Position numbers and translations under genes: made by a program | Notes under the pieces: generated by a model | Seen by the model: only the letters and a program-made list of their open reading frames with translations | Databases searched by the model: none | What the model was told of the DNA's origin: nothing | DNA from: Acidimicrobiia bacterium | GTDB lineage: Bacteria; Actinomycetota; Acidimicrobiia; Spongiisociales; ZC4RG35 | Assembly (NCBI GenBank): GCA_026002975.1 | Contig: BPGJ01000006.1 | Coordinates: 1 to 64,000 of the forward strand | Length of the DNA stretch: 64,000 bases | Direction of reading: 5' to 3' | Part shown: one piece after another, positions 1 through 7,277 of the stretch | Layout of the letters: the number at the start of each line of letters is the position of its first letter | Numbering within the stretch: position 1 is the stretch's first letter

Positions 1-375
1 GCCTATATCGGTCTGGTCGCGTCACCCAAACGGGTCGATGCCGTGTTCGAGTGGCTACGTGACCGGGGAGTCTCGGAGGGAGACCTGGCACGGGTCCGTG
101 CGCCCGCGGGCTTGGATCTGGGACCGGTACGGCACGAAGCGATATCGGTGTCGATCCTCGCCGAGCTGGTCTCGTGGGAAGCCGGCGGGAGGTTGCAACC
201 CCCCGCCCGGTCCACGGCCCGCCTGGAGACGGTCGACCCGGTCTGCGGGATGGCCGTCGACCCGAACCGTTCCCGCTTCTCCACCACCCATGGCGGTCGC
301 ACCTTCCACTTCTGCGCCGCCTCCTGCCTGCGTGCCTTCGAGCGCGATCCGGCCGCCTACCTGGGCGACCGATAA
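1..375 (+). CDS. XdhC-family protein, C-terminal part, fused to a YHS domain (partial)
   Basis: The frame is open from base 1, so the gene begins upstream. The first part (AYIGLVASPKRV, then a GLDLGP...EAISVSILAEL stretch) matches the end of the XdhC/CoxI C-terminal Rossmann domain; these proteins mature or insert the molybdenum cofactor of xanthine-dehydrogenase-type hydroxylases. The last ~45 residues form a YHS domain, with DPVCGM followed by FCAASC, the usual cysteine-containing metal-binding pattern. A second XdhC gene follows 13 bases later, then coxG, so this is probably the end of a CO-dehydrogenase-like or hydroxylase accessory operon. The catalytic subunits are not in this window. 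The family call is firm; the target enzyme is inferred. Confidence 0.8.
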   Translation, partial: AYIGLVASPKRVDAVFEWLRDRGVSEGDLARVRAPAGLDLGPVRHEAISVSILAELVSWEAGGRLQPPARSTARLETVDPVCGMAVDPNRSRFSTTHGGRTFHFCAASCLRAFERDPAAYLGDR

Positions 376-388
376 GCTGACCGGCGCC

Positions 389-1486
389 ATGACCGGAGAT
401 CCGAGCTCCGCCCCGACCACCGAGCTGGACAAGATCGTCGAGTCGATCCTGGGCAGGGACACCGACGACTTCGCCCTGGCCACCGTGGTGGGTACCCGGG
501 GGTCCACCTACCGGGGGCTGGGGGCCCGTCAGCTCGTCCGGGCCGACGGTGTGAGCGTCGGCACCGTCTCTGGTGGATGCCTCGACTCCGACCTGAGGGC
601 GGTGGCTGAACGGGTGATGGCCGGCGGCGTGGCCGAGATCGTCACCTTCGACCTGACGGCCGACGACGAGGCGATCTGGGGTTGGGGGATCGGATGCAAC
701 GGCGTGACCGAGCTTCTGGTGGAACCGGCCGCCTCCGCCCGGCCCCTCGCTCACCGCATCGTCAGGGCGAGGGCCGAGCAGAGACCCCTAGCCGTCGTCC
801 ACGACCTGTCCCGGCCCGGTCGACGCTGGTTCGTCGACCGCGCCGACTCGGATGGCCCGGACGAGATCGCACGGGCGGCGACTTCGGCCCTGGACGAGGG
901 CTGGCCCAGGGTGGAGGAGATATCGGGGGTCCGGTACATGATCGAAGTGGTGGGAGCGCCATCCAGGCTGGTCGTGTGTGGAGCCGGGCACGACGCGTCC
1001 CCGGTCGTCGAGTTCGGGGCGCGCCTCGGCTTCGAGGTGACCGTGGTCGACGATCGGCGGCAGTTCCTCACCCGGGAGAGGTTCCCCCAGGCAGCCCGGC
1101 TGGTCCACTCACGACCTTCGGCCCTCGCCGACGCGGTGGAGCTCGACAGCCGAACCTACGTGGTGTTGATGAGCCACAATTACCTCCGGGACCTGGACTA
1201 CCTGCGGGCGGTGCTCGGCACCGACGTCGCCTACGTGGCCGCCCTCGGCCCGGGTGAGAGGCTTCGTCGGCTGCTCGCCGATCTGGAGGAGCAGGGGATT
1301 CGTCCTACCGAGGCGGACCTGGCGAAACTGCACGGACCGGCGGGTCTCGACATCGGGGCCGAGGGGCCGGACGAGATCGCCTGGGCGATAATGGCAGAGA
1401 TCCTGGCTGTCCGTAGGGGGAAACCCGGCGGCAGGCTGCGGGATCGGAAAGGGCCGAAGCTGATCAGAACAGGAGGAGCCGAGTGA
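389..1486 (+). CDS. XdhC/CoxI family molybdenum hydroxylase maturation protein
   Basis: A 365-residue protein with the two usual parts. The N-terminal XdhC/CoxI domain has SGGCLDSDL near residues 61-69 and GIGCNG near 100-105. The C-terminal Rossmann domain has VVCGAGHDA near 195-203 and an acidic VVDDR strand end. XdhC proteins bind molybdenum cofactor and help sulfurate and insert it into xanthine-dehydrogenase or CO-dehydrogenase-like enzymes. The ATG at 389 was chosen because it begins the conserved domain shortly after the preceding stop; the frame extends further upstream but overlaps the previous gene. Its stop overlaps the GTG start of coxG. It is the second XdhC-type gene in tandem. 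Confidence 0.88.
   Translation: MTGDPSSAPTTELDKIVESILGRDTDDFALATVVGTRGSTYRGLGARQLVRADGVSVGTVSGGCLDSDLRAVAERVMAGGVAEIVTFDLTADDEAIWGWGIGCNGVTELLVEPAASARPLAHRIVRARAEQRPLAVVHDLSRPGRRWFVDRADSDGPDEIARAATSALDEGWPRVEEISGVRYMIEVVGAPSRLVVCGAGHDASPVVEFGARLGFEVTVVDDRRQFLTRERFPQAARLVHSRPSALADAVELDSRTYVVLMSHNYLRDLDYLRAVLGTDVAYVAALGPGERLRRLLADLEEQGIRPTEADLAKLHGPAGLDIGAEGPDEIAWAIMAEILAVRRGKPGGRLRDRKGPKLIRTGGAE
1471..1478 (+). promoter_or_regulatory. Ribosome binding site of the CoxG-like gene
   Basis: AGGAGGAG lies just inside the end of the upstream xdhC gene, five bases before the GTG at 1483. It supports that GTG start and translational coupling of the two genes. Confidence 0.7.
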
Positions 1487-2035
1487 AGATCACCCACGAG
1501 TTCACGGTGGCCAGCCCGCCCGACACGGTCTGGGCTTTCTTCCAGGACGTGCCGGCCGTCTCCCAGTGCCTTCCGGGAGCCGAGCTGTTGGAGGACAAGG
1601 GCGACGGTGTGTACTCCGGGAAGGTGTCGGTCAAGTTGGGGCCGATGACGGCCACCTTCGAGGGGGAGGCCAAGGTGACCCCCAACCCGGCCGAGAGGTT
1701 CGGGCACCATCGAAGGCAAGGGAGTGGACCGTCGGGGCGGCAGCCGCGGTCAGGTCAAGGTCGAATACCGACTCAGCCCGGAGAACGGGGGCACCCGGGT
1801 CGTGATCGACGCCGACGTGGTCCTGTCGGGAGCCGCGGCCCAGTTCGGGAGGACCGGCCTGATCAACGAGATGTCGAACCGGCTGATCGGCGAGTTCGTC
1901 GACTGTGTCGAAGGGAAGCTGACCGCCGAGACACCGGAGGAGGCCGCGCAGGTCAAGGCTGCCGAGGTTCGTGGGTTCACCCTCCTGTTGAGGAGCCTGT
2001 GGGCCTGGCTGCGGCGTCTCATCGGTCGACGCTAG
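1483..2035 (+). CDS. CoxG-like SRPBCC family protein (frameshifted)
   Basis: CoxG proteins are START/SRPBCC-fold proteins that sit in carbon-monoxide-dehydrogenase operons and help anchor or mature the enzyme at the membrane. The first frame gives MKITHEFTVASPPDTVWAFF through NPAER; the rest of the domain (GTIEGKGVD, VKVEYRL, VVIDADVVLSG, then a Leu/Trp-rich tail) is in the next frame, open to the stop at 2035. Removing one base near 1698-1703 (ttcgggc to tcgggc) joins the two into about 183 residues, normal for the family. The GTG start overlaps the xdhC stop and has a good ribosome binding site. The break may be a sequence error, because both halves are well conserved. Confidence 0.75.
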
Positions 2036-2044
2036 GACTTCCTT

Positions 2045-3733
2045 TCAACCCACCTCGACCCTCACGACCGCGGTGTCGCAGTATGTCCGGGTAGAGTCGC
2101 ATATGCGATAGGTGAAGGTGTCGACCCCGAACCAGCCCTCCGGGGCCCGGTACCTCACGTTGCCGCTGGAGCCGGCCTGAGCGCTCCCACCCTGGGTGGG
2201 GCCGGACACGATCTCCAGTGTGGTCCGATCGATCGGCCCCTCGTCGTTGGCGACCACGGAGATCACCACCACCCGGCCCGGTCTGGTGGATGCGGTGTCG
2301 TCGTGGGCCACCACCAGCGAAGGGGCGGTGGTGGTCGTGGTGCTGGTCGTCGTGGTGGTGGTGGTCGTCGTCGTTGTCGTCGTGGTGGTGGTGGTGGACG
2401 TTGTGGTGATGGACGTCGTGGTGGTGGACCTGGGGGGCGACGTCGTCGAGGTGGAGGAGTCGGACGGTGGTGTCCCGGTGGTGGATGTCACAGCCGAGGT
2501 CGGCTCCGTGGTGGAGCCGTCGGTCGTAGGGGTTCCGGCGCTCCCGGTTTCCGACGAGGAAGGCGGAGGGTCGGCTCCGGGATCCGTCTGAGACGGGGAG
2601 TCTGGACTCATTTCCGCTCCGGCGATGATGATCCGAGCGAGCTCCAGAGGCGCAACCTCGGAGGGGGTGGGAACCGCCCCTGCGACGAGCATCGAAGCCA
2701 TCAACGCGGTGGAGGTGAGAGCGGTGACGACATCCCTCCCCACCTGTGACAACCCTCTCACCCCCGGTACCTCGCCCAGGCTCGCCAAGGGACCCGCCAC
2801 CCTCTTCAGATCCCCCAAGCGAAACGTTCATCAAGGCCCTCACCACCTTGGGATCGAACTGGGTTCCGGCGTGGCTGAGCAGCTCCAACCTCGCCTCCGC
2901 GGGGGCGAGTCTCCGCCGGTAGGTCCTCCCCGCGGTCATGACGTCGTAGGCGTCGGCGACCGCCACGATCCGTGCGCCGAGGGCGATGTCCTCGCCCGAG
3001 CAGTCCGTGGGGGTAGCCCGAACCGTCCCACCGTTCGTGATGGTGCTCCACCGTCTTGGCCCACGGTCCCAGCCATCCCTCGATCGGTCTGATCAACTCC
3101 ATACCGGCTTCGGGGTGTGTGCGGACCAGCTCCCATTCCGCATCGTCGAGACTCGTGTTCTTGGACAGGATCTCGGAGGGGATGGACAGCTTGCCGACGT
3201 CGTGGAGGAGAGCCGCCCATTGGAGACGATCCCGGTCGTCGGCGTCCAGACCCATCTCTCGGGCGATCAGGTCGGCATAGGCGCGCGTTCGCTCGGAATG
3301 GCCCCGAGTTCGAGGGTCGTGGCGGGAGAGCGCCGCCGCCAGGGCGAGGATCAGCTCGGCAGCCTCGCCCGTCTCCACCTCTTCGCCCTCTCCGCATCCG
3401 ATCCACCCGATCCCGGAGCCGGCTGACCGACCCGGCCCGAAGCGCCACCTTGAACCGAGACGGCACCCGGTCGGGAAACGTGAGGGTCAGCTCGAACAGC
3501 GCAGCGAGGGGTAAGGCCCGTCTAACCCATCGGTCCACCAGCGTCGCCACCGTGGAGGCGACGACGATCACCAGCAACCACCAGCCCGCCACCTCCCATA
3601 CGTTGGTGGGAGGTCGAAGGAGCCGAGCCAGACCCGTGCCCGCCGCCATGCCCACCAGGATCGGCAGGACGAAGACCACCACCCGGACGGCGAACGCCGT
3701 CCGAGGACGGGCGCGCCAGCGGGTCGTCTGCAT
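2045..3733 (-). CDS. Membrane HD-GYP phosphodiesterase with Thr-rich stalk and Ig-like ectodomain (three frameshifts)
   Basis: In coding order: two N-terminal membrane helices (FAVRVVVFVLPILVGMAAG and WLLVIVVASTVATLV); an HD-GYP domain with HDVGK, HHERWDGSGYP and VADAYDVMTAGRTYR; NVSLG followed by DLKRVAGPL; a third membrane helix (TSTALMASMLVAGAVP); a long Ser/Thr/Pro region with a run of ~17 Thr; and a C-terminal beta domain of bacterial Ig/cadherin-like type (DDTASTRPG ... DTFTYRICDS). HD-GYP domains hydrolyse cyclic di-GMP. Three hydrophobic helices place the HD-GYP inside and the stalk and Ig domain outside. The gene is split over four frames; one extra base near 3389-3400, in the run at 2994-2996 and in the C5 run at 2812-2816 explains all the breaks. 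The 257-residue C-terminal frame (from 2818) would otherwise be called a separate secreted protein. Confidence 0.7.
2324..2432 (-). repeat. Low-complexity threonine-codon tract
   Basis: Nearly pure ACC/ACG codons on the minus strand encode the poly-Thr stalk of the HD-GYP protein. The plus strand reads as a spurious poly-Val frame. Such tracts are prone to slippage and copy-number change. Confidence 0.85.
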
Positions 3734-3867
3734 GTGGACTCTTATCGGTGTCGGGGGTGGGGTTCATTAGAGAGACTGCGTGACAGCATTGAGAGGCAGG
3801 TGGTCCGCCGGGTGTGTCGGCCAATGCGGCCGGATCGTTCTGGGGTCCCCGACCCGGGCCCAGTATG

Positions 3868-3889
3868 ATGATATGTCAAGATGTATCAT
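3868..3889 (+). promoter_or_regulatory. Palindromic operator and -10 element of the toxin-antitoxin operon
   Basis: ATGATA (3868-3873) and TATCAT (3884-3889) are a perfect inverted repeat with a 10-base spacer, in an AT-rich island within GC-rich surroundings. TATCAT is also a good -10 hexamer six bases before the ATG at 3896, giving a leaderless transcript. A dimeric antitoxin bound here would cover the promoter, as in typical autorepressed toxin-antitoxin operons. Confidence 0.5.
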
Positions 3890-3895
3890 GATCCC

Positions 3896-4117
3896 ATGCC
3901 GATGCAGAAGTTCTCTTCCCAGGCGAGACCCGAGCTCCTCGAGGAGGTTCGTCGCATAGCCCGGGAGGAGGGGCGCCAGTTCCAGGCGGTCTTGAACGAG
4001 GCCCTAGCCGAATGGGTGGCGAGAAAGAAGGGCGAAGCCCCACGGGCCGATGTCATCGCCCATGCCAAGGCTTCCATAGCCCGCCACCGGAAGCTCTACC
4101 AGAAGCTGGCCGAATAG
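3896..4117 (+). CDS. Antitoxin of a Doc-type toxin-antitoxin pair, probably ribbon-helix-helix
   Basis: A 73-residue protein beginning MPMQKFSSQARPELLEE. The short N-terminal strand followed by two helices (ELLEEVRRIAREEG, FQAVLNEALAEWVARKKG) resembles a ribbon-helix-helix antitoxin rather than classical Phd. The basic C-terminal tail (AKASIARHRKLYQKLAE) would wrap the toxin. The Doc-like toxin gene starts two bases after its stop, which supports the role. The frame is also open from ATG 3881, but 3896 sits six bases after the -10 element TATCAT and is preferred; 3902 is also possible. The pair lies between unrelated genes next to an AT-rich promoter, typical of a mobile accessory module. Confidence 0.65.
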   Translation: MPMQKFSSQARPELLEEVRRIAREEGRQFQAVLNEALAEWVARKKGEAPRADVIAHAKASIARHRKLYQKLAE

Positions 4118-4118
4118 G

Positions 4119-4493
4119 TTGGCCGACTATCTCACGGTCGTCGACGTCCTGGCGATCCACGCCTTACTGATCGACGAGTTCGGCGGCGCTGGGGGAGTGC
4201 GTGACATGGGAGCGTTGGAAGCCGCGGTATTCCGCCCTCAGACCGGCTACTACGAGGATCCCATCGCCGAAGCGGCGGCGCTCTTCGAGAGCCTCATCCA
4301 ACTCCACCCGTTCATCGACGGCAACAAGCGCACCGCCCTCGCTGCGGCAGATGTGCATCTTCGGCTGCACGGACTCGAACTGGGCGGCGACTCGATGGAA
4401 CACCACCGCTTCATCATCGGATCGATGGAGGCGGGCGCACTCAACTGGCAGACGATCGACGCTTGGCTGAGAAGCAACGCGGAGAAGTCCTGA
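4119..4493 (+). CDS. doc: Doc-type toxin, Fic/Doc family
   Basis: A 124-residue protein with the Fic/Doc signature HPFIDGNKRTAL at about residues 67-78, matching HxFx(D/N)GNKR. Doc toxins transfer a phosphate to elongation factor Tu and stop translation; Fic relatives transfer AMP. The short length, the N-terminal VVDVLAIHALLIDEFGG and the RDMGALEAAVFRPQ segment match the Doc branch. The start is TTG at 4119, two bases after the antitoxin stop, implying translational coupling. The convergent aceE gene ends five bases downstream. Family assignment is firm; the target is by analogy. Confidence 0.85.
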   Translation: MADYLTVVDVLAIHALLIDEFGGAGGVRDMGALEAAVFRPQTGYYEDPIAEAAALFESLIQLHPFIDGNKRTALAAADVHLRLHGLELGGDSMEHHRFIIGSMEAGALNWQTIDAWLRSNAEKS

Positions 4494-4497
4494 GTGG

Positions 4498-7215
4498 TCA
4501 ACGCTGCCAGGGTGGCGCCACCTCCGGGTCCAAGCCGTATCGGCGAACCGCGTCCTCCACCGCCGACGAGTCGATCTTCCCCTCCCTGCACAGAGACGAC
4601 AGCACCGCCAGGACGATGTGGGACGCGTCCGTCTCGAAGAAGCGGCGAAGCCTGGCCCGGGTGTCGGAGCGGCCGAAGCCGTCGGTGCCCAGCGGCACGA
4701 ACGTGCCGGGGACCCACCTGGCCACCTGCTCGGGCACCATCCGCATGAAGTCGGTCACCGCCACCTTCGGTCCGGGGGCCTCTTCCAGGCGGCGGGTGAC
4801 GAGAGGAACACGCGGCGGTCGGTCGGGGTGGAGCAGGTTCCACCGGTCGGCCTCGAGCGCCTCTTCCCGTAGTGCCTTGTAGGAGGTCACCGACCAGAGC
4901 TCGGCCCCGACTCCGTAGTGTTCGGCGAGCTCGTCCCGAGCATCACGCGCCGCCAGGAAAGCCGTTCCCGAGAACAGGATGGTTGCCCCGAGACGGCCCT
5001 CCGGAGCCGCTTCCCATCGGTACATGCCTTCGACGATCTGGGCGTCGACCCCATCCGGTTTCGGGGGCTGCAGGTAGTTCTCGTTGTACAAGGTCAGGTA
5101 GTAGTACACGTCCTCGTCTTCGAGGTACATGCGTCTTATGCCGTCCCGAACGATCACCGCCATCTCATAGGCGAACGCGGGGTCGTAGGCACGGCACGTC
5201 GGAACCACCGAGGCCAACACGTGGGAGTGGCCGTCCTGGTGCTGCAGGCCCTCGCCTTGCAAGGTGGTTCGGCCCGCGGTGGCTCCCAGCAGGAAGCCCC
5301 GGGCACGGGCGTCCGCCGCCGCCCAGAGCAGGTCCCCCACCCGCTGGAACCCGAACATGGAGTAGAAGATGTAGAAGGGGACCATCGGGACTCCCCGGGT
5401 GGCGTACGAGGTGGCTGCTGCGGTCCACGAGGCGGTGGACCCGGCTTCGGTGATCCCCTCCTCGAGGATCTGCCCGTCCTGGGACTCGATATAGGCGAGC
5501 AGCATCTTGGCGTCGACCGGCTCGTAGAGCTGACCCTGCGAGGCGTAGATCTTGAGCTCCCTGAAGAGAGAGTCCATGCCGAAGGTCCTGGCCTCGTCGG
5601 GAACGATGGGAACCACACGCGGCCCGAACTCGGGGAGGCGGCAGAGGTTGCGCAGGAGCCGCACGAAAGCCGTGGTGGTCGACGCCGGGACCTTCTCCGA
5701 GCCACGGTAGAGGTCTTCGAAGGCTTCGTCGCTCGGCGGTGCGAGCGGGTTCCTGATCCGGACGACCCGGGCGGGCAGGGACCCGTGGAGGCGCTTCCGG
5801 CACTCCATCATGTACTGGTATTCGGGGGAGTCGACCGGAGGCCGGTAGTAGGGCGGATCTCGATCCCCCTCCAGGGACTCGGCGGGGATCTCCTCCTCGA
5901 GGTGGAGTCGGTTCCGCAGGTCGAGGAGTTGGCGGTTGGTGAGTTCCTTGATCTGATGGGTCGCGTTTCGGCCCTCGACGTCGGGACCCAGGGTCCAACC
6001 CTTGATGGTCTTGGCGAGGATGACGGTGGGGCCGGGCATCTCCGTCGCCGCCTTGTAGGCGGCGTAGACCTTCCTCGGATCGTGGCCACCCCGACGGAGG
6101 TTCCAGATCTCCTCGTCCGACATGTGCTCCACCAGCTTCAACGCCCGTGGGTCCTTGCCGAAGAAGTGCTTCCGCACGTAGGCCCCGTCCTCGGCCTTGT
6201 AACGCTGGTACTCGCCGTCGACCGTGTTGTTCATGATCTCCACCAGGACACCTTCGTGGTCGGCGGCGAGGAGGGGATCCCAATCCGATCCCCAGATGAC
6301 CTTGATCACGTTCCAGCCTGCTCCCCGGAAGATCGCCTCCAGCTCCTGGATGATCTTCCCGTTCCCCCTGACGGGGCCGTCCAGTCGCTGGAGGTTGCAG
6401 TTGACCACCCAGATCAGGTTGTCCAGACCTTCCCGGGCGGCCAGCGAGATCGAACCGAGGGTTTCGGGCTCGTCGCATTCCCCGTCGCCGAGGAAGCACC
6501 ACACCCGGGACTGGGAGGTGTCGTCGATCCCCCGGTTGTGCAGGTACTTGTAGAACCGGGCCTGGTAGATCGAGTTGATGGGTCCGAGGCCCATGGACAC
6601 CGTGGGGTATTCCCAGAAGTCGGGCATCAGACGGGGATGTGGGTACGAAGAGAGGCCGCCACCCCCGATCTCCATGCGGAAGTTGTCGAGGTGACGCTCG
6701 TCGAGTCTCCGTTCGATGAAGGCTCGCGCGTAGATGCCGGGAGCGGCGTGTCCCTGAACGTAGACGGCGTCGCCCGGGAACCCGTCGTCCTTGCCCCGGA
6801 AGAAGTGGTTGAAGCCCACCTCGTAGAGGAGCGCCGACGAAGCGAAGGTGGAGAGGTGGCCTCCGATGCCCTTCTCGTGGTGGTTCGCCTTGATCACCAT
6901 CACCGCGGCGTTCCACCGGATGAATCGGCGGATCCGCTTCTCCATCCATTCGTCTCCCGGGTACTCGGGCTCTTCCTCCGGGGGGATCGTGTTGATGTAG
7001 GGGGTGCTGACCGTGCCCGGCACCCCGAGGGCGAGTTGATGGGCCCGCTCCATCAGCTTGGCCAGCAGGAAGCGGGCCCGCCCCGGCCCGTCATGTCGTA
7101 TCACCTCGTCGAGCGACTCGAGCCACTCGCGGGTCTCCACCGGATCTATGTCGTGGAGCTGGTGGACGAACCCGTCGATGTAGGCGTTGACCTTCCGGGG
7201 TGCAAGATCGGTCAT
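4498..7215 (-). CDS. aceE: Pyruvate dehydrogenase E1 component, homodimeric type
   Basis: A 905-residue protein, the normal size for AceE. It uses thiamine diphosphate to decarboxylate pyruvate and pass the acetyl group to the E2 lipoyl domain, feeding acetyl-CoA synthesis. The thiamine-diphosphate motif GDGECDEPE followed by NLIWVVNCNLQRLDG is intact, as are EKRIRRFIRWNAA near the N-terminus and the C-terminal VTDFMR...FVPLGTDGFG region. The ATG at 7215 lies seven bases after a TAGGCT -10 element, so the transcript may be leaderless. The gene stands alone: no E2 or E3 genes are adjacent, as in many actinobacteria. Confidence 0.96.
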   Translation of the reverse strand: MTDLAPRKVNAYIDGFVHQLHDIDPVETREWLESLDEVIRHDGPGRARFLLAKLMERAHQLALGVPGTVSTPYINTIPPEEEPEYPGDEWMEKRIRRFIRWNAAVMVIKANHHEKGIGGHLSTFASSALLYEVGFNHFFRGKDDGFPGDAVYVQGHAAPGIYARAFIERRLDERHLDNFRMEIGGGGLSSYPHPRLMPDFWEYPTVSMGLGPINSIYQARFYKYLHNRGIDDTSQSRVWCFLGDGECDEPETLGSISLAAREGLDNLIWVVNCNLQRLDGPVRGNGKIIQELEAIFRGAGWNVIKVIWGSDWDPLLAADHEGVLVEIMNNTVDGEYQRYKAEDGAYVRKHFFGKDPRALKLVEHMSDEEIWNLRRGGHDPRKVYAAYKAATEMPGPTVILAKTIKGWTLGPDVEGRNATHQIKELTNRQLLDLRNRLHLEEEIPAESLEGDRDPPYYRPPVDSPEYQYMMECRKRLHGSLPARVVRIRNPLAPPSDEAFEDLYRGSEKVPASTTTAFVRLLRNLCRLPEFGPRVVPIVPDEARTFGMDSLFRELKIYASQGQLYEPVDAKMLLAYIESQDGQILEEGITEAGSTASWTAAATSYATRGVPMVPFYIFYSMFGFQRVGDLLWAAADARARGFLLGATAGRTTLQGEGLQHQDGHSHVLASVVPTCRAYDPAFAYEMAVIVRDGIRRMYLEDEDVYYYLTLYNENYLQPPKPDGVDAQIVEGMYRWEAAPEGRLGATILFSGTAFLAARDARDELAEHYGVGAELWSVTSYKALREEALEADRWNLLHPDRPPRVPLVTRRLEEAPGPKVAVTDFMRMVPEQVARWVPGTFVPLGTDGFGRSDTRARLRRFFETDASHIVLAVLSSLCREGKIDSSAVEDAVRRYGLDPEVAPPWQR

Positions 7216-7222
7216 AGTTTCC

Positions 7223-7228
7223 AGCCTA
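7223..7228 (-). promoter_or_regulatory. -10 element of aceE, leaderless type
   Basis: TAGGCT on the minus strand lies seven bases before the aceE ATG. No ribosome binding site is visible. Divergent from the promoter of the radical SAM gene. Confidence 0.45.
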
Positions 7229-7264
7229 GTGACGGTCCCGCGAAGTGGTCCGGGGTATCGCCCC

Positions 7265-7270
7265 TACGAT
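7265..7270 (+). promoter_or_regulatory. -10 element of the radical SAM selenoprotein gene, leaderless type
   Basis: TACGAT lies seven bases before the ATG at 7278. This spacing favours 7278 over the in-frame ATG at 7269, which overlaps the hexamer. Confidence 0.45.
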
Positions 7271-7277
7271 GGAGCCG

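Noticed and set aside
2196-2591. A plus-strand frame with a long poly-valine run
   Set aside because: It is the complement of the poly-threonine stalk of the HD-GYP protein; the minus-strand reading has coherent domains on both sides.
4119-4493. Remnant of a prophage (Doc is carried by phage P1)
   Set aside because: No integrase, phage structural genes or attachment repeats are adjacent; only the two-gene module is present.
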